Part shown: positions 34,969 through 44,204 of the stretch, one piece after another
Numbering within the stretch: position 1 is the first letter of the stretch
Layout: each line of letters starts with the position of its first letter
From: Palsa-883 sp963847615
GTDB lineage: Bacteria; Pseudomonadota; Alphaproteobacteria; Acetobacterales; Acetobacteraceae
Assembly (NCBI GenBank): GCA_963847615.1
Contig: CAWKAN010000018.1
Location: 1-64,000, forward strand
Direction: 5' to 3'
DNA: 64,000 bases
Notes under the pieces: model-generated
What the model was told of the DNA's origin: nothing
The model's input: only the letters and a program-made list of their open reading frames with translations
Databases searched by the model: none
Translations under genes and position numbers: made by a program

Positions 34969-37900
34969 TCAGTCCGCGACCGAGCCCATTTTCTCCGCCA
35001 GGTGTGGCAGCCGCCGGCGGCGGCGCGACAGCCGATGTTGCAGCCGATCGAGATACAGGTAGATCACCGGCGTCGTGTACAGCGTCAGCACCTGGCTGAC
35101 GGCCAGCCCGCCGACCATGGCGAAGCCCAGGGGACGGCGCAGCTCCGATCCGGCGCCATGGCTCAACATCAGCGGCACGCCGGTGAGCATCGCCGCTATG
35201 GTCGTCATCAGGATCGGCCGGAAGCGCAGCAGGCAGGCCTGGCGGATCGCGTCGAACGGCGTCAGGCCGTCGCGGCGTTCCGCGGTGATGGCGAAGTCGA
35301 CCATCATGATCCCGTTTTTCTTGACGATGCCGATCAGCAGGATCACGGCGATCAGGGCGATCACCGTCAGTTCGTAGTGGGCCATTATCAGGATCAGCAA
35401 TGCGCCGACGCCGGCCGAGGGCAGGGTGGACAGGATGGTCAGCGGCAGGATGTAGCTTTCGTAGAGGATGCCCAGAATGATGTAGACGGTGATCAGGGCC
35501 GCGGCGATCAGATAGGGCTGCGACGACAGCGACGACTGGAAGGCCTGAGCGGTGCCTTGGAACGAGCCCTGGATGGTATCCGGCGCGCCGAGCTGTTGCA
35601 CCGCCGCGTTGATCGCGGTCACCGCCTGGCCCAGCGCCACGCCGGGCGCCAGGTTGAACGATACGGTCACCGCGGGGAACTGGCTCTGGTGGCTGATCGA
35701 CAACGGCTGCACCGGGCGCGTCAACCATTTCACGAAGGTCGAAAGCGGCACGGTCTGCCCGGTGGCCGAATGCACGTAGAGCTTGTTCAATGTCTCGACG
35801 TTGCTCACCTGGTTGGGCATCACCTCCTCGATCAGGTGGTAGGAGTTCACCTGGGAGAAATACTGGGTGATCTGGCGCTGGCCGAAGGCGTCGTACAGCG
35901 TGTCATCGATCGCCTGCGGCTGGATGCCGAAGCGCGCGGCGGCATCGCGGTCGATCACCAGCGTCGCGGTCATGCCGGACATCTGCTGATCGGTCGTCAC
36001 GTCGCGGAGCTGCGGCAGGTTTTGCAGCTTGTCCAGAATCTTCGGCGCCCAGCCGTAGAGCTCGTCCAGGTTGGCGTCCTGCAGCGTGTACTGGAACTCG
36101 GTCTTGGTCAGCCGGCCTCCCACGCGGATGTCCTGCGCGGCCTGCAGATAGAGTGCGCCGCCCTGCACGACGCTCGTCTTCGGGCGGGTCCGGTTGATGA
36201 AGTCCTGCGCCGAGCCGCCGGTCCGCTCGGCCCAGGGCTTGAGCGCGATGTAGATGCGCCCGTTGTTGGTGGTCTGCCCGCCGATGCCGGCGCCGACGGT
36301 CGCGCCATAAGCCTCGACGTCCGGATCCTGCGCGACGATGTCATCGAGTTTCTGCTGGAGCCGCGACATATCCCTGAATGAAATATTCTGTGCGCCTTCG
36401 GTGACGCCGAGCACCACGCCGGTGTCCTGGGACGGGAAGAACCCCTTGGGGATGTAGATGTACAGGAAGACGGTCAGCGTCATGGTGGCAAAGAAGGTCA
36501 GCAGGGTGATGAACTGATGGCGCAGCGCGATGTCGAGCGTACGCCGGTAGCCGGAAATCAGTCCGCTGAACATCGCTTCGATGCTGCGGTACAGCCGTCC
36601 ATGGCGGGTCTGGTGATGCAGGAACCGCGAGCACATCATCGGCGTCAGAGTGAGCGATACGACCGCCGAGATGACCACGGCGATGCTCACCGTCATGGCG
36701 AACTCGCGGAACAGCCGCCCGACGATGCCGCTCATGAGCAGCAGCGGGATGAACACCGCGATCAGCGAGCAACTGATCGAGACGATGGTGAAGCCGATCT
36801 CCCCGGCGCCCTTCAGCGCCGCCTCCATCGGCTGCATGCCCGCCTCGACGTGGCGGAAGATGTTCTCCAGCATCACGATGGCGTCGTCGACCACGAAGCC
36901 CACCGCGATCGTCAGCGCCATCAGCGACAGGTTGTCCAGGCTGAAGCTCAGCAGGAACATCACCGCGAAGGTGCAGATCAGCGCCACCGGCACGGTGATC
37001 GAGGGGATGATCGTCGCCCACACGTTGCGCAGGAACAGGAAGATCACCATCACGACCAGACAGATCGACAGCATCAGGGTGAACTGCACGTCCTTCACCG
37101 AGGCGCGGATGGTCAGCGTGCGGTCCATCACCACCGAGACGTGCACCGAGGGCGGCAGCGCCGCCTCCAGCCGCGGCAGCGCCGCCTTGATCCGCTCCAC
37201 CGTGGCGATCACGTTGGCGCCGGGTTGCTTGAACACGATCAGCAGAATGCCGCGCTGGCCGTTCTGCCAGCCGGCAAGCAGATCGTTCTCCGGTCCGTCG
37301 ATCGCCCGGCCGATATCCCGCACCCGCACCGCCCCGCCGTTGCGGTAGGCCAGCACGACGTTGTCGTATTGGCTGCCCGTGGTGAGCTGGTCGTTGGCAT
37401 AGAGGGTGTAGGCGCGCTGGGCGGTGTCGATGTTGCCCTTCGGCGCGTCCGCCGTGGCGTTGACCAGGGTGTTGCGCACGTCCTCCAGCGTCATGCCCAT
37501 GGCGGCGAGCTTGGCCGGATCGAGCTGCACGCGCACCGCGCGCTTCTGCTCGCCGCCGATCAGCACCTGGGCCACGCCGGTGATCTGCGACATCTGCTGC
37601 GACAGGATGTTGTCGGCGTAGTCGTCGACATTGATCAGCGGCAGCGCGTCGGACTGCACCGACAGGATCATGATCGGGCTGTCCGACGGGTTGACCTTGC
37701 GATAGGTCGGCGGCGAGGGCATGTTCTTCGGCAGACTGCCGGACGCGGCGTTGATCGCCGCCTGCACATCGCCGGCGGCGGCGTCGATGTTGCGGTCCAG
37801 ATCGAACTGGATGGTGATCTGCGTCTGGCCCTGCACGCTGACCGAGGTGAGCTGCGAGACGCCGGGGATCTGCGCGAACTGGTATTCGAGCGGCTGCGCC

Positions 37901-38088
37901 ACCGTGCTCGCCATCGTGTCGGGCGCGGCGCCGGCGTATTTACCGGTCACCGAAATGGTCGGGAAATCGACGTGCGGCAACGGCGCGACGGGCAGGAACG
38001 GGTAGGCGGCCACGCCGACCAGGACGAAGGCCGCCATGAGCAGCGACGTCGCGACCGGACGGCGGATGAACGGGGTGGAGATGCTCAT
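34969..38088 (-). CDS. RND efflux pump inner-membrane subunit, MdtB/MdtC type
   Basis: The protein has 1039 residues, a full-length RND transporter with 12 predicted membrane helices and two large periplasmic loops. It starts MSISTPFIRRPVATSLLMAA. SVQGQTQITIQFDLDRNID and NLSLMALTIAVGFVVDDAIVMLENIFRH (first D of the TM4 relay) are typical, as is LLIGIVKKNGIMMVDFAI in TM10. It exports drugs, bile salts or similar compounds using the proton gradient. The adaptor gene lies 36 bp upstream in the same operon. No outer membrane channel gene is present, so it probably uses one encoded elsewhere. Confidence 0.92.
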   Translation of the reverse strand: MSISTPFIRRPVATSLLMAAFVLVGVAAYPFLPVAPLPHVDFPTISVTGKYAGAAPDTMASTVAQPLEYQFAQIPGVSQLTSVSVQGQTQITIQFDLDRNIDAAAGDVQAAINAASGSLPKNMPSPPTYRKVNPSDSPIMILSVQSDALPLINVDDYADNILSQQMSQITGVAQVLIGGEQKRAVRVQLDPAKLAAMGMTLEDVRNTLVNATADAPKGNIDTAQRAYTLYANDQLTTGSQYDNVVLAYRNGGAVRVRDIGRAIDGPENDLLAGWQNGQRGILLIVFKQPGANVIATVERIKAALPRLEAALPPSVHVSVVMDRTLTIRASVKDVQFTLMLSICLVVMVIFLFLRNVWATIIPSITVPVALICTFAVMFLLSFSLDNLSLMALTIAVGFVVDDAIVMLENIFRHVEAGMQPMEAALKGAGEIGFTIVSISCSLIAVFIPLLLMSGIVGRLFREFAMTVSIAVVISAVVSLTLTPMMCSRFLHHQTRHGRLYRSIEAMFSGLISGYRRTLDIALRHQFITLLTFFATMTLTVFLYIYIPKGFFPSQDTGVVLGVTEGAQNISFRDMSRLQQKLDDIVAQDPDVEAYGATVGAGIGGQTTNNGRIYIALKPWAERTGGSAQDFINRTRPKTSVVQGGALYLQAAQDIRVGGRLTKTEFQYTLQDANLDELYGWAPKILDKLQNLPQLRDVTTDQQMSGMTATLVIDRDAAARFGIQPQAIDDTLYDAFGQRQITQYFSQVNSYHLIEEVMPNQVSNVETLNKLYVHSATGQTVPLSTFVKWLTRPVQPLSISHQSQFPAVTVSFNLAPGVALGQAVTAINAAVQQLGAPDTIQGSFQGTAQAFQSSLSSQPYLIAAALITVYIILGILYESYILPLTILSTLPSAGVGALLILIMAHYELTVIALIAVILLIGIVKKNGIMMVDFAITAERRDGLTPFDAIRQACLLRFRPILMTTIAAMLTGVPLMLSHGAGSELRRPLGFAMVGGLAVSQVLTLYTTPVIYLYLDRLQHRLSRRRRRLPHLAEKMGSVAD

Positions 38089-38124
38089 GCTGGTGTCGCG
38101 CTGCCCCGCCCGCCTGTCCGCTGG

Positions 38125-39312
38125 CTAACCGCCGGTGCTGCCGGGCACGCTGCCCGACGGACGTGGCGCGGTGCTCACCGCCACCTTGACGCCCTCCTGC
38201 AGGCGGGACTGTCCCTCGGTCACCACGCGCTCGCCGGGCGCGATCCCTTTGGCGATCACCGCGGTCTGTCCGTTGTCGTGGCTGATCTCCACGTCCTTGC
38301 GCGTCACCGTGGAGTTCGGGCTCACCACGTAGACGTAGAGCCCGCTCGGCCCGTGCTGGACCGCGACCGAGGGCACGGTGAGCGCGTCGTGCAGGGTGGC
38401 CACCAGCAGCCGCGCGTTGACGAACTGGCCGGGCCAGAGCTGGTTGGTAACGTTCGGGAAGGTCGCCTTCAGCTTGATCGTGCCGGTGCTCGGATCGATC
38501 GCGTTGTCCGGCGTCAGCAGCGCGCCGCTGTCGAGCCGCGTCCGGTCGTCACCGGCATAGGCCAGCACGGGAAGCTTGCCCTGCGCCATGGCGGCGGTGA
38601 CGCGCGGCAGATCCTCCTGCGGCAGGGTGAAGGTGACCGAGATCGGATGCACCTGGGTGATCGTCACGATGCCGGTTGCGTCGGTCGCATGCACAAGGTT
38701 GCCGGCATCGATCTGGCGTAGCCCGACGCGGCCATCGATCGGCGAGGTGATGTAGCAGAAACTCAGGTTGAGCTTGGCGCTCTCGATCGCCGCGTCGTCG
38801 CCGGCGATGGCGGCGACCAGATGATTGACCAGCGCGCCCTGGGTATCGACCTGCTGGCGGGAGGCAAAGTCCTGCTTGGCCAGCGAGGCGTAGCGCGCCA
38901 GGTCCAGCCGCGCATTGGTCAGGTCGGCGTCGTCCTGCACGCGCTTCGCCGCTGCCTGATCCAGCGCCGCCTTGTACGGCCTGGGATCGATCACCGCGAT
39001 CAGGTCGCCCTGCTTGACCTCCTGGCCCTCGGTGGGGACGAACTGCATCAGCGTGCCATCCACCCGTGCCCGCACCAGCACCGCGTTGAACGCCTGCACC
39101 TGGCCGAGGCCGGCGAGATAGAGCGGAAAATCCTGCCGTGTCGCACTGGCCACGGTCACCGGCACGCCGGGCGTCGCCTGGGGCGGCGCGGTCTGCGCGA
39201 CCGGCTGCGGCGTCAACAACAAGCCACCGAGCCCGATCCCGAGGCAAGCGAGCACCAGTGCCGAAGCCACCGGCCGACGCCGGCGGGTGATCCGCTCGCT
39301 CAGCCGCGACAC
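38125..39312 (-). CDS. RND efflux periplasmic adaptor subunit, MdtA type
   Basis: The protein has 395 residues from GTG 39312 (GGGAG just upstream); ATG 39354 or 39432 would add an unlikely N-terminus. A basic N-terminal stretch and one membrane segment (VASALVLACLGIGLGGLLL) are followed by biotinyl-lipoyl, alpha-hairpin and beta-barrel domains: GVPVTVASATRQDFPLYLAG, LMQFVPTEGQEVKQGDLIAVIDPRPY (in part) and ITSPIDGRVGLRQIDAGNLV. The adaptor links the RND pump to an outer membrane channel. The order adaptor then pump in one operon matches mdtABC-like systems. Confidence 0.9.
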   Translation of the reverse strand: MSRLSERITRRRRPVASALVLACLGIGLGGLLLTPQPVAQTAPPQATPGVPVTVASATRQDFPLYLAGLGQVQAFNAVLVRARVDGTLMQFVPTEGQEVKQGDLIAVIDPRPYKAALDQAAAKRVQDDADLTNARLDLARYASLAKQDFASRQQVDTQGALVNHLVAAIAGDDAAIESAKLNLSFCYITSPIDGRVGLRQIDAGNLVHATDATGIVTITQVHPISVTFTLPQEDLPRVTAAMAQGKLPVLAYAGDDRTRLDSGALLTPDNAIDPSTGTIKLKATFPNVTNQLWPGQFVNARLLVATLHDALTVPSVAVQHGPSGLYVYVVSPNSTVTRKDVEISHDNGQTAVIAKGIAPGERVVTEGQSRLQEGVKVAVSTAPRPSGSVPGSTGG

Positions 39313-39639
39313 GGTGGCTCCCTCGCGTCCTCGTCCAACAGACACTCCCTTGTGCATCGCACCACACCACCGTCGGGACGCCATTCCAGGCAGGATGACG
39401 TCAACAATCGGTGAACCCCCCGTATATCGCATCTACATTGAATTCGCGCACCACTGCCAATGCTAAATCTCCGCCAGCCGGCGGCAGTCAGCAAGCGCCG
39501 TAACTGTTCGAAACATAACCGCCCCGTCCTACCCCGGGCAGGTCAGGCCGCGGGCAGGTCGGCCCCGGACCGGTCGCGCCCCGGACCGGTCGGGCGTCGC
39601 ACCGGTCGGGCGCCCGGGACCGGTCGGGCTGCCCACAGG
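39313..39639. other. Intergenic region with degenerate ACCGGT tandem repeats
   Basis: About 330 bases between the adaptor start and the decarboxylase stop. Positions 39562-39630 contain four imperfect repeats of about 17 bp built around GGACCGGTCGGGC. The rest holds no gene. The efflux operon promoter should lie near 39313-39480, where composition is AT-richer, but no clear consensus was seen. Confidence 0.45.
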
Positions 39640-40227
39640 TCAGGCCTCGGCCACGCCGAGCGCGCGACGAAACCGGTCGGCGAGATAGGCGCCGTCGCGC
39701 GGCGGCAGATGGCGCGGCACCTCGGCGGGCGAGATGCGGACCACGGCGAACAGCGCCTCGCGACGCAGCCGGGGACGCAGCGCCGCGACGTCCGCCATGC
39801 TGTGGGCGGTGGCGGTCGCGGCCCAGCCGCAGGCGGCGGCGACCGCGGCCAGGTCGGTGCCGAGCCCGGTGTGGCTGGCCTGCGCGCCGGTCTCGCCGAA
39901 CGCGGCATTGTCGAGCACGGCGATCGCCAGGTTGGGCGCCCGCGCCGCGGCGATGCTGGCCAGCGAGCCCATCCCCATCAGCATGTCGCCGTCCCCCGTC
40001 AGCACCAGCACGCGCCGTGCCGGCTGGGCCAGCGCCAGGCCGAGGCCGATCATCGCAGTGCCGCCCATGGCGCCCCAGAGGTAGAAATTCAGCGCCCGGT
40101 CGCCGGCGGCCCCGGCGTCGTAGCTGGCGGCGCCGAGCCCGGTGACCACCAGCAGCTCGCCCGGATCGCTCAGCAAGGTGGCGACCACGGCGCGGCGGTC
40201 GAGGGTCAGGTCGTTGCGTCCGCTCAT
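39640..40227 (-). CDS. ThDP-dependent 2-oxo acid decarboxylase, beta (PP-domain) subunit
   Basis: The protein has 195 residues from the ATG at 40225-40227 (AGGGAA upstream). The ThDP pyrophosphate motif is GDGDMLMGMG...DNAAFGETG, i.e. GDG followed about 27 residues later by N. NFYLWGAMGGTAMIGLGLALA is also typical. It resembles the beta subunit of sulfopyruvate decarboxylase (ComE) and the matching part of phosphonopyruvate decarboxylase. The alpha subunit gene lies 55 bp upstream, so the pair makes a complete enzyme. The substrate is uncertain: sulfopyruvate, phosphonopyruvate or a related 3-substituted pyruvate. Confidence 0.8.
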   Translation of the reverse strand: MSGRNDLTLDRRAVVATLLSDPGELLVVTGLGAASYDAGAAGDRALNFYLWGAMGGTAMIGLGLALAQPARRVLVLTGDGDMLMGMGSLASIAAARAPNLAIAVLDNAAFGETGAQASHTGLGTDLAAVAAACGWAATATAHSMADVAALRPRLRREALFAVVRISPAEVPRHLPPRDGAYLADRFRRALGVAEA

Positions 40228-40282
40228 GGTTGAAATTCCCTGCTTCAATCCCCGGTTAAACCCCCGGTTAGATCCCTTGGGA

Positions 40283-40795
40283 TCAGAACACCTTGGTGCC
40301 GATCAGGCGTTGCGAGAACAGCACGGCGACCGGCACGCAGCTGGCGAAGGCGAGCGCGGCGGCGGCGCCGACGGTCTCGGCGGCCTCCTCGGGACGGTCG
40401 ACGCGGCGGACATGCACGCCGACGGCGGCGAGCACGGCGGGCGTCGCGCTGCCCATCGGCACCTGCCACGGATTGAACTCGCCCCACTCGCCGCGCATCG
40501 TCACCAGCGTCAGCAACGGCATGCGGCAGTTCACCGGCAGCGACAGCATGTTGATGCAGTTGCCGACGCCGGAGGACTGCATCAGCAGCACCGCGCGCTG
40601 GCCGCCGAGCCAGGCGCCGGCGGCCAGCGCGATGCCCTCTTCTTCCGTCGTCAGCACGGTGGCGCGGATCGCCGGATCGGCGTGCGCGGCGTCGATCAGG
40701 TGCGCGTGGCCGGCGTCGGGCACGTAGCCGACCTGGGCGATGGCGGCGCGTTTCAGGGCGGCGAACACGTCCGCCTGCCAGGTGGGCTCGGTCAT
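40283..40795 (-). CDS. ThDP-dependent 2-oxo acid decarboxylase, alpha (PYR-domain) subunit
   Basis: The protein has 170 residues. The PYR domain carries the conserved catalytic Glu region TTEEEGIALAAGAWLGG (about 49-65) and the LMQSSGVGNCINMLSLP block seen in sulfopyruvate and phosphonopyruvate decarboxylases. It pairs with the beta subunit gene downstream. The split into two short genes is the arrangement used by sulfopyruvate decarboxylase of coenzyme M synthesis and by some bacterial relatives of unknown role. Neighbours on the same strand are a GST and a CoA-transferase. Confidence 0.8.
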   Translation of the reverse strand: MTEPTWQADVFAALKRAAIAQVGYVPDAGHAHLIDAAHADPAIRATVLTTEEEGIALAAGAWLGGQRAVLLMQSSGVGNCINMLSLPVNCRMPLLTLVTMRGEWGEFNPWQVPMGSATPAVLAAVGVHVRRVDRPEEAAETVGAAAALAFASCVPVAVLFSQRLIGTKVF

Positions 40796-40895
40796 CGGGC
40801 GTCCTTGAGCGTGTGGGCGGAGGCTAGCGGACGATCGCCGCGCCGGCCAGCGCCGCGGCGGTGATCGGCGCGGCGAGCATGCCGCACGCCGGCGA

Positions 40896-41606
40896 TCAGG
40901 CGGCGGCGTACTGGCCGCGGCCCATCACCTTGTCCACCATGTCCGCCTCCGCCTTGTCGAACTGCGTGGTGCGGGCCCGCACGTCGTCAACCGCGCGCAG
41001 CGCGCGGACCACCGCCGGACGGGCAGCGATGGTCTCGATCCAGCGCAGCACGTTCGGGTACTTGCCCTTGGCCTCGCCGAGCAGCACGTCGGCCAGGCGC
41101 AGCCAGGGGAAGGTGGCGATGTCGGCGATCGAATACGCCGCGCCGCCGAGGAACGGCACGTCGCCGAGGCGCGCGTCGATCACCTCGAACAGCCGATGCA
41201 CCTGGGTGGCGTAGCGGCTGCGCGCATAGTCGTTGCCGCCCGGCGCGAAGCGGATGAAGTGCACGAGCTGGCCGGACATCGGTCCGACGCCGGTCAGTTG
41301 CACCATCAGCCATTGGATCACCTCGTAGCGCGCCGCCATGTCGGTGGGCAGCAGGCGCAACGTCTTCTCGGCGAGATACAGCAGGATCGCGCCGGATTCG
41401 AACACGGTGTACGGCTTGCCGGCGGGGCCCTCGTGATCGACGATCACCGGTACCTTGGCGTTCGGATTGAGCCTGCGGAAGTCCGCGCCGAACTGCGCCC
41501 CGGCGAACACGTCGATCGGGTGGACGGTGTAGCGCAGCGCCAACTCCTCGAGCGCGATGTAGACCTTCACCACGTTCGGGCTGCCCATGCCATACAGGTC
41601 GATCAT
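40896..41606 (-). CDS. Glutathione S-transferase family protein
   Basis: The protein has 236 residues from the ATG at 41604-41606 (GAGGGG upstream). The thioredoxin-like N-terminal domain starts MIDLYGMGSPNVVKVYIAL and includes NPNAKVPVIVDHEGPAG and VFESGAILLYLAEK (the cis-Pro and the E-S glutathione-binding pair). The all-helical C-terminal domain follows from about residue 90. It resembles YghU/YfcG-type disulfide-bond oxidoreductases. The S/N-rich SPN loop replaces the usual catalytic Tyr. Same-strand neighbours suggest a catabolic cluster, but with no shared substrate evident. Confidence 0.85.
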   Translation of the reverse strand: MIDLYGMGSPNVVKVYIALEELALRYTVHPIDVFAGAQFGADFRRLNPNAKVPVIVDHEGPAGKPYTVFESGAILLYLAEKTLRLLPTDMAARYEVIQWLMVQLTGVGPMSGQLVHFIRFAPGGNDYARSRYATQVHRLFEVIDARLGDVPFLGGAAYSIADIATFPWLRLADVLLGEAKGKYPNVLRWIETIAARPAVVRALRAVDDVRARTTQFDKAEADMVDKVMGRGQYAAA

Positions 41607-41930
41607 CGGAGTGTCCCCTCGGTTGTCGTGCGGGGGCCAACATCGCATGCGGCCGCTTGGGCGCAAAGCGGCCGGGCGGCTGCATCATTTCATTCCGGGT
41701 ATAGCGGGCCGGCCGCTGTCCTGATGCCGGCCCGGGAGGCTGCGTCGGGCCTGGGCCGTGCGCCTGGGCGTGCCGCGGCCCGGTAAGCAAGCGCACCCAA
41801 ACCCATGGCTGGACCCAACGCGGGCACGCCGGGCTGCCAGCTTGCGTCAAGGCGCGCCGGGACGCGCGGAACGGCAGGATGCGAGCCACGCCGGCGCGCA
41901 CCGGGACGGCGCAGCGTCCTGGGCGTTGCC
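41607..41930. other. Intergenic region, nothing recognised
   Basis: About 320 bases between the GST start and the CoA-transferase stop. It is GC-rich and low-complexity with CTGGGCC/GGCCCGG words, but no gene, promoter or dispersed repeat could be identified. Confidence 0.3.
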
Positions 41931-43127
41931 TCAGATCACGCCGCCCGCGCGAAGCCGTTGCAGCTCCTCGGCGGTCACGCCGCACAGCGCGTCCAGCACC
42001 TCCGCGGTGTGTTCGCCGAGCAGCGGCGGGCGGCTGATCTCGGCCGGCGAGTCGGACAGCTTGATCGGGCAGCCGACGGTCTGATAGGTGCCGCGGGTCG
42101 GGTAGTCGACATCGACGATCATGTCGCGCGCGCGCAGATGCGGATCGGCCAGCACCTCGCCGGTGTCGAGGCAGGCGCCGCACGGCACGCCGGCCGCGCC
42201 GAGCAGGCGCATCACCTCGTGCTTGCTGCGCCCGCGCGTCCACTCGGCCACGATCGCGTCCATCGCCGCGCGATTTTCCCAGCGCGCCTGAGGGGTTTTG
42301 AAGCGCGGGTCGTCGGCCAGTTCAGGCTGGCCGAGCACGCCCAGGAACGGCAGCCACATCTGCGGCTGGGCGAAGATATACACGTGGTCGTTCGGCCCGC
42401 CCGGCGCGCAGGGATAGGTCGTTCCGGGCACGGTGCGGCCAAGCTGGTTGCCGGTGCGCCCCATCGGCCGGCCGGTGCGCTGGTGGTCGCGCAGGCTGAC
42501 GCGGATCAGGTTGACCACGGCGTCCTGCATCGAGACCTCGACGTGCTGGCCCTTGCCGGTGGCGTGGCGCTGCTGCAGCGCGGCCAGGATGCCGATCGCC
42601 ATGTGCATGCCGGTGCCGGAATCGCCGATCGCCGGGAAGGTGTAGGTGGGCGGGTTCTCCGGGAAGCCGGTGACGCTCATCGCGCCGCCCATCGCCTGGG
42701 CGATCGGCTCGAAGCTCTTGAAGCCGCTGTACGGGCCGTAGGTGCCGAAGCCCTTGATGGTGGCGTAGATCAGCTTCGGGTTGAGCTGCGACAGCACGGC
42801 GTAGCCGAGGCCGAGCCGATCCAGCGCGCCGGGGCCGAAATTCTCCAGCAGCACGTCGGATTGGGCGATCACCTGGCGGAACAGCGCCTTGCCCTCCTCG
42901 GTCTTCAGGTTGAGCGTCAGGCTGCGCTTGTTGGCGTTCAGCACCAGGAAGAACAGGCTGTCGCTGTCGGGTTTGTCGCGCATGTTGGTGCGCGCGACGT
43001 CGCCGCCCTTGGGTTCCTCCAGCTTGATCACGTCGGCGCCGAGGAAGCCGAGGATCTGCGCGCAGGCGGGGCCCGCCTGGTTGTGCGTCATGTCGATGAC
43101 GCGGATGCCGTTCAGTGCCTGGCTCAT
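41931..43127 (-). CDS. CaiB/BaiF family CoA-transferase (formyl-CoA transferase-like)
   Basis: The protein has 398 residues from the ATG at 43125-43127 (GAGGGGAG upstream). Family III features are GIRVIDMTHNQAGPACAQIL at the N-terminus, GADVIKLEEPKGGDVAR and FENFGPGALDRLGLG-type sequence near residue 95. The catalytic Asp lies in VEVSMQDAVVNLI (about residue 174), which forms the acyl-enzyme anhydride. It swaps CoA between carboxylic acids in the cytoplasm. It is closest in appearance to formyl-CoA:oxalate CoA-transferase, but no oxalyl-CoA decarboxylase is nearby, so the substrate pair is open. Confidence 0.85.
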   Translation of the reverse strand: MSQALNGIRVIDMTHNQAGPACAQILGFLGADVIKLEEPKGGDVARTNMRDKPDSDSLFFLVLNANKRSLTLNLKTEEGKALFRQVIAQSDVLLENFGPGALDRLGLGYAVLSQLNPKLIYATIKGFGTYGPYSGFKSFEPIAQAMGGAMSVTGFPENPPTYTFPAIGDSGTGMHMAIGILAALQQRHATGKGQHVEVSMQDAVVNLIRVSLRDHQRTGRPMGRTGNQLGRTVPGTTYPCAPGGPNDHVYIFAQPQMWLPFLGVLGQPELADDPRFKTPQARWENRAAMDAIVAEWTRGRSKHEVMRLLGAAGVPCGACLDTGEVLADPHLRARDMIVDVDYPTRGTYQTVGCPIKLSDSPAEISRPPLLGEHTAEVLDALCGVTAEELQRLRAGGVI

Positions 43128-43270
43128 GGTCTCCCCTCCGCCGGTGTCGCCGCGATGGAAGCGGAGGATATCGACCTCGGGGCAGGGCGGATAGGCACGG
43201 CGGCGCGGCCGGCTGAGCAAGCTCTGGTCTTACGCAGCCGTCGACGCAAGCCCATCATTTCATCGCGAAG

Positions 43271-43455
43271 GCTCATATGGCGTTGACGGTTGGACGGCCC
43301 CGTAGGGCGGAAAAGCGCAGCGCCTTCCGCCGTCGGACGGTGGCGGGATATGTTGTTGGGGACGTCGGCAGATGCGAGCGGCGCGCCCGGCGGTGGCGGA
43401 AGGCGCTGCGCTTTTCCGCCCTACGGGGCCGTCCAACCGTCAACGCCATATGAGC
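43271..43455. repeat. Palindromic element, family A, copy 2
   Basis: It has the same arms as 18161-18347 (GCTCATATGGCGTTGAC to GTCAACGCCATATGAGC). The roughly 60-bp centre (for example CGGACGGTGGCGGGATATG) is the inverse complement of that in copy 1, so the element lies in the opposite orientation. It sits between the CoA-transferase and Uma2 genes. Confidence 0.88.
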
Positions 43456-43507
43456 GATCGCGAATGTACCGGCAGCCGATGTACCGGCAGCCGAAGCAGC
43501 ACCTGTC

Positions 43508-44038
43508 ATGAGCGCGACCGGGCCTGCCCGCATGACCGCGGATGAATTCATCGCCTGGGCCATGCAGCAGCCCGAGGGCGAGCGTTATGAGCTGGTCGCC
43601 GGCGAGGTGGTCGGCATGGCCCCCGAGCGGGCTGCGCACGCACGCACCAAGGGCCGCATCTACGAATGCCTGGTGCAGGCGATCCGTGCCGCCGGCCTGG
43701 CATGTGAGGCCTATCCGGACGGCATGACCGTCCAGGCGGATGCCGATACGATCTATCAGCCCGACGCGCTGGTCCGCTGCGGCCCGCCGTTGGACGACAA
43801 CGCGATCCGGGTGTTTGATCCTGTCATCCTGGTCGATGTCGTGTCGCCCTCGTCACGGGTGCGGGATTCCGGCGGCAAGCTGGAGGACTATTTCCGGATG
43901 CCGTCGGTGCGCCACTACCTGATCGTCAAGACCGCGAATCGCGCCGTCATCCATCCCGCGCGGGAGGCGGCAGGGACGATTACGACCCGCATCATCGCGC
44001 GGGTCCGATCCGGCTCGATCCGCCCGGGATCGGACTGA
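43508..44038 (+). CDS. Uma2 family (DUF820) restriction-endonuclease-fold protein
   Basis: The protein has 176 residues. MTADEFIAWAMQQPEGERYELVAGEVVGM is the standard Uma2 opening (shown in two parts: residues 9-20 and 24-37), followed by QPDALVRCG and DPVILVDVVSPSSRVRDSGGKLEDYF. The PD-(D/E)xK core D (QPDA) and K (GGKLEDY) are present, while the usual E of the EVLSP motif is D (VDVVSP). Uma2 proteins are abundant in cyanobacteria and some alphaproteobacteria; a nuclease role is assumed and no function is proven. It begins 53 bp after the family A element. Confidence 0.8.
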   Translation: MSATGPARMTADEFIAWAMQQPEGERYELVAGEVVGMAPERAAHARTKGRIYECLVQAIRAAGLACEAYPDGMTVQADADTIYQPDALVRCGPPLDDNAIRVFDPVILVDVVSPSSRVRDSGGKLEDYFRMPSVRHYLIVKTANRAVIHPAREAAGTITTRIIARVRSGSIRPGSD

Positions 44039-44204
44039 CTGACTTGTTCCCGCCACGGCGTTGAGCCGGGTTGCTGCGGGCAGGCACTGAACGACGCCTC
44101 CGGGTTCAGCCGCGGGCCGCGCCGTGGCGTGAGCGGGTTGCGGCGCCCGCTCAGGATATCGGCGCTTGGCGGTCTGCCCCTACCCCTTGGATCGCGAGGG
44201 CGGA
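44039..44204. other. Intergenic region before the RelB-YafQ pair
   Basis: About 170 bases with no gene. No dispersed repeat was recognised here. The operator-like repeat of the toxin-antitoxin operon follows directly. Confidence 0.3.

Noticed and set aside
36517..38721. 734-codon open frame antisense to the RND pump and adaptor genes
   Set aside because: Arg/His-rich sequence with no family features; it mirrors the codon pattern of the real genes on the other strand.
41931..43127. Oxalate degradation locus
   Set aside because: The CoA-transferase looks Frc-like, but no oxalyl-CoA decarboxylase is present; the nearby ThDP proteins are short split subunits of another type.
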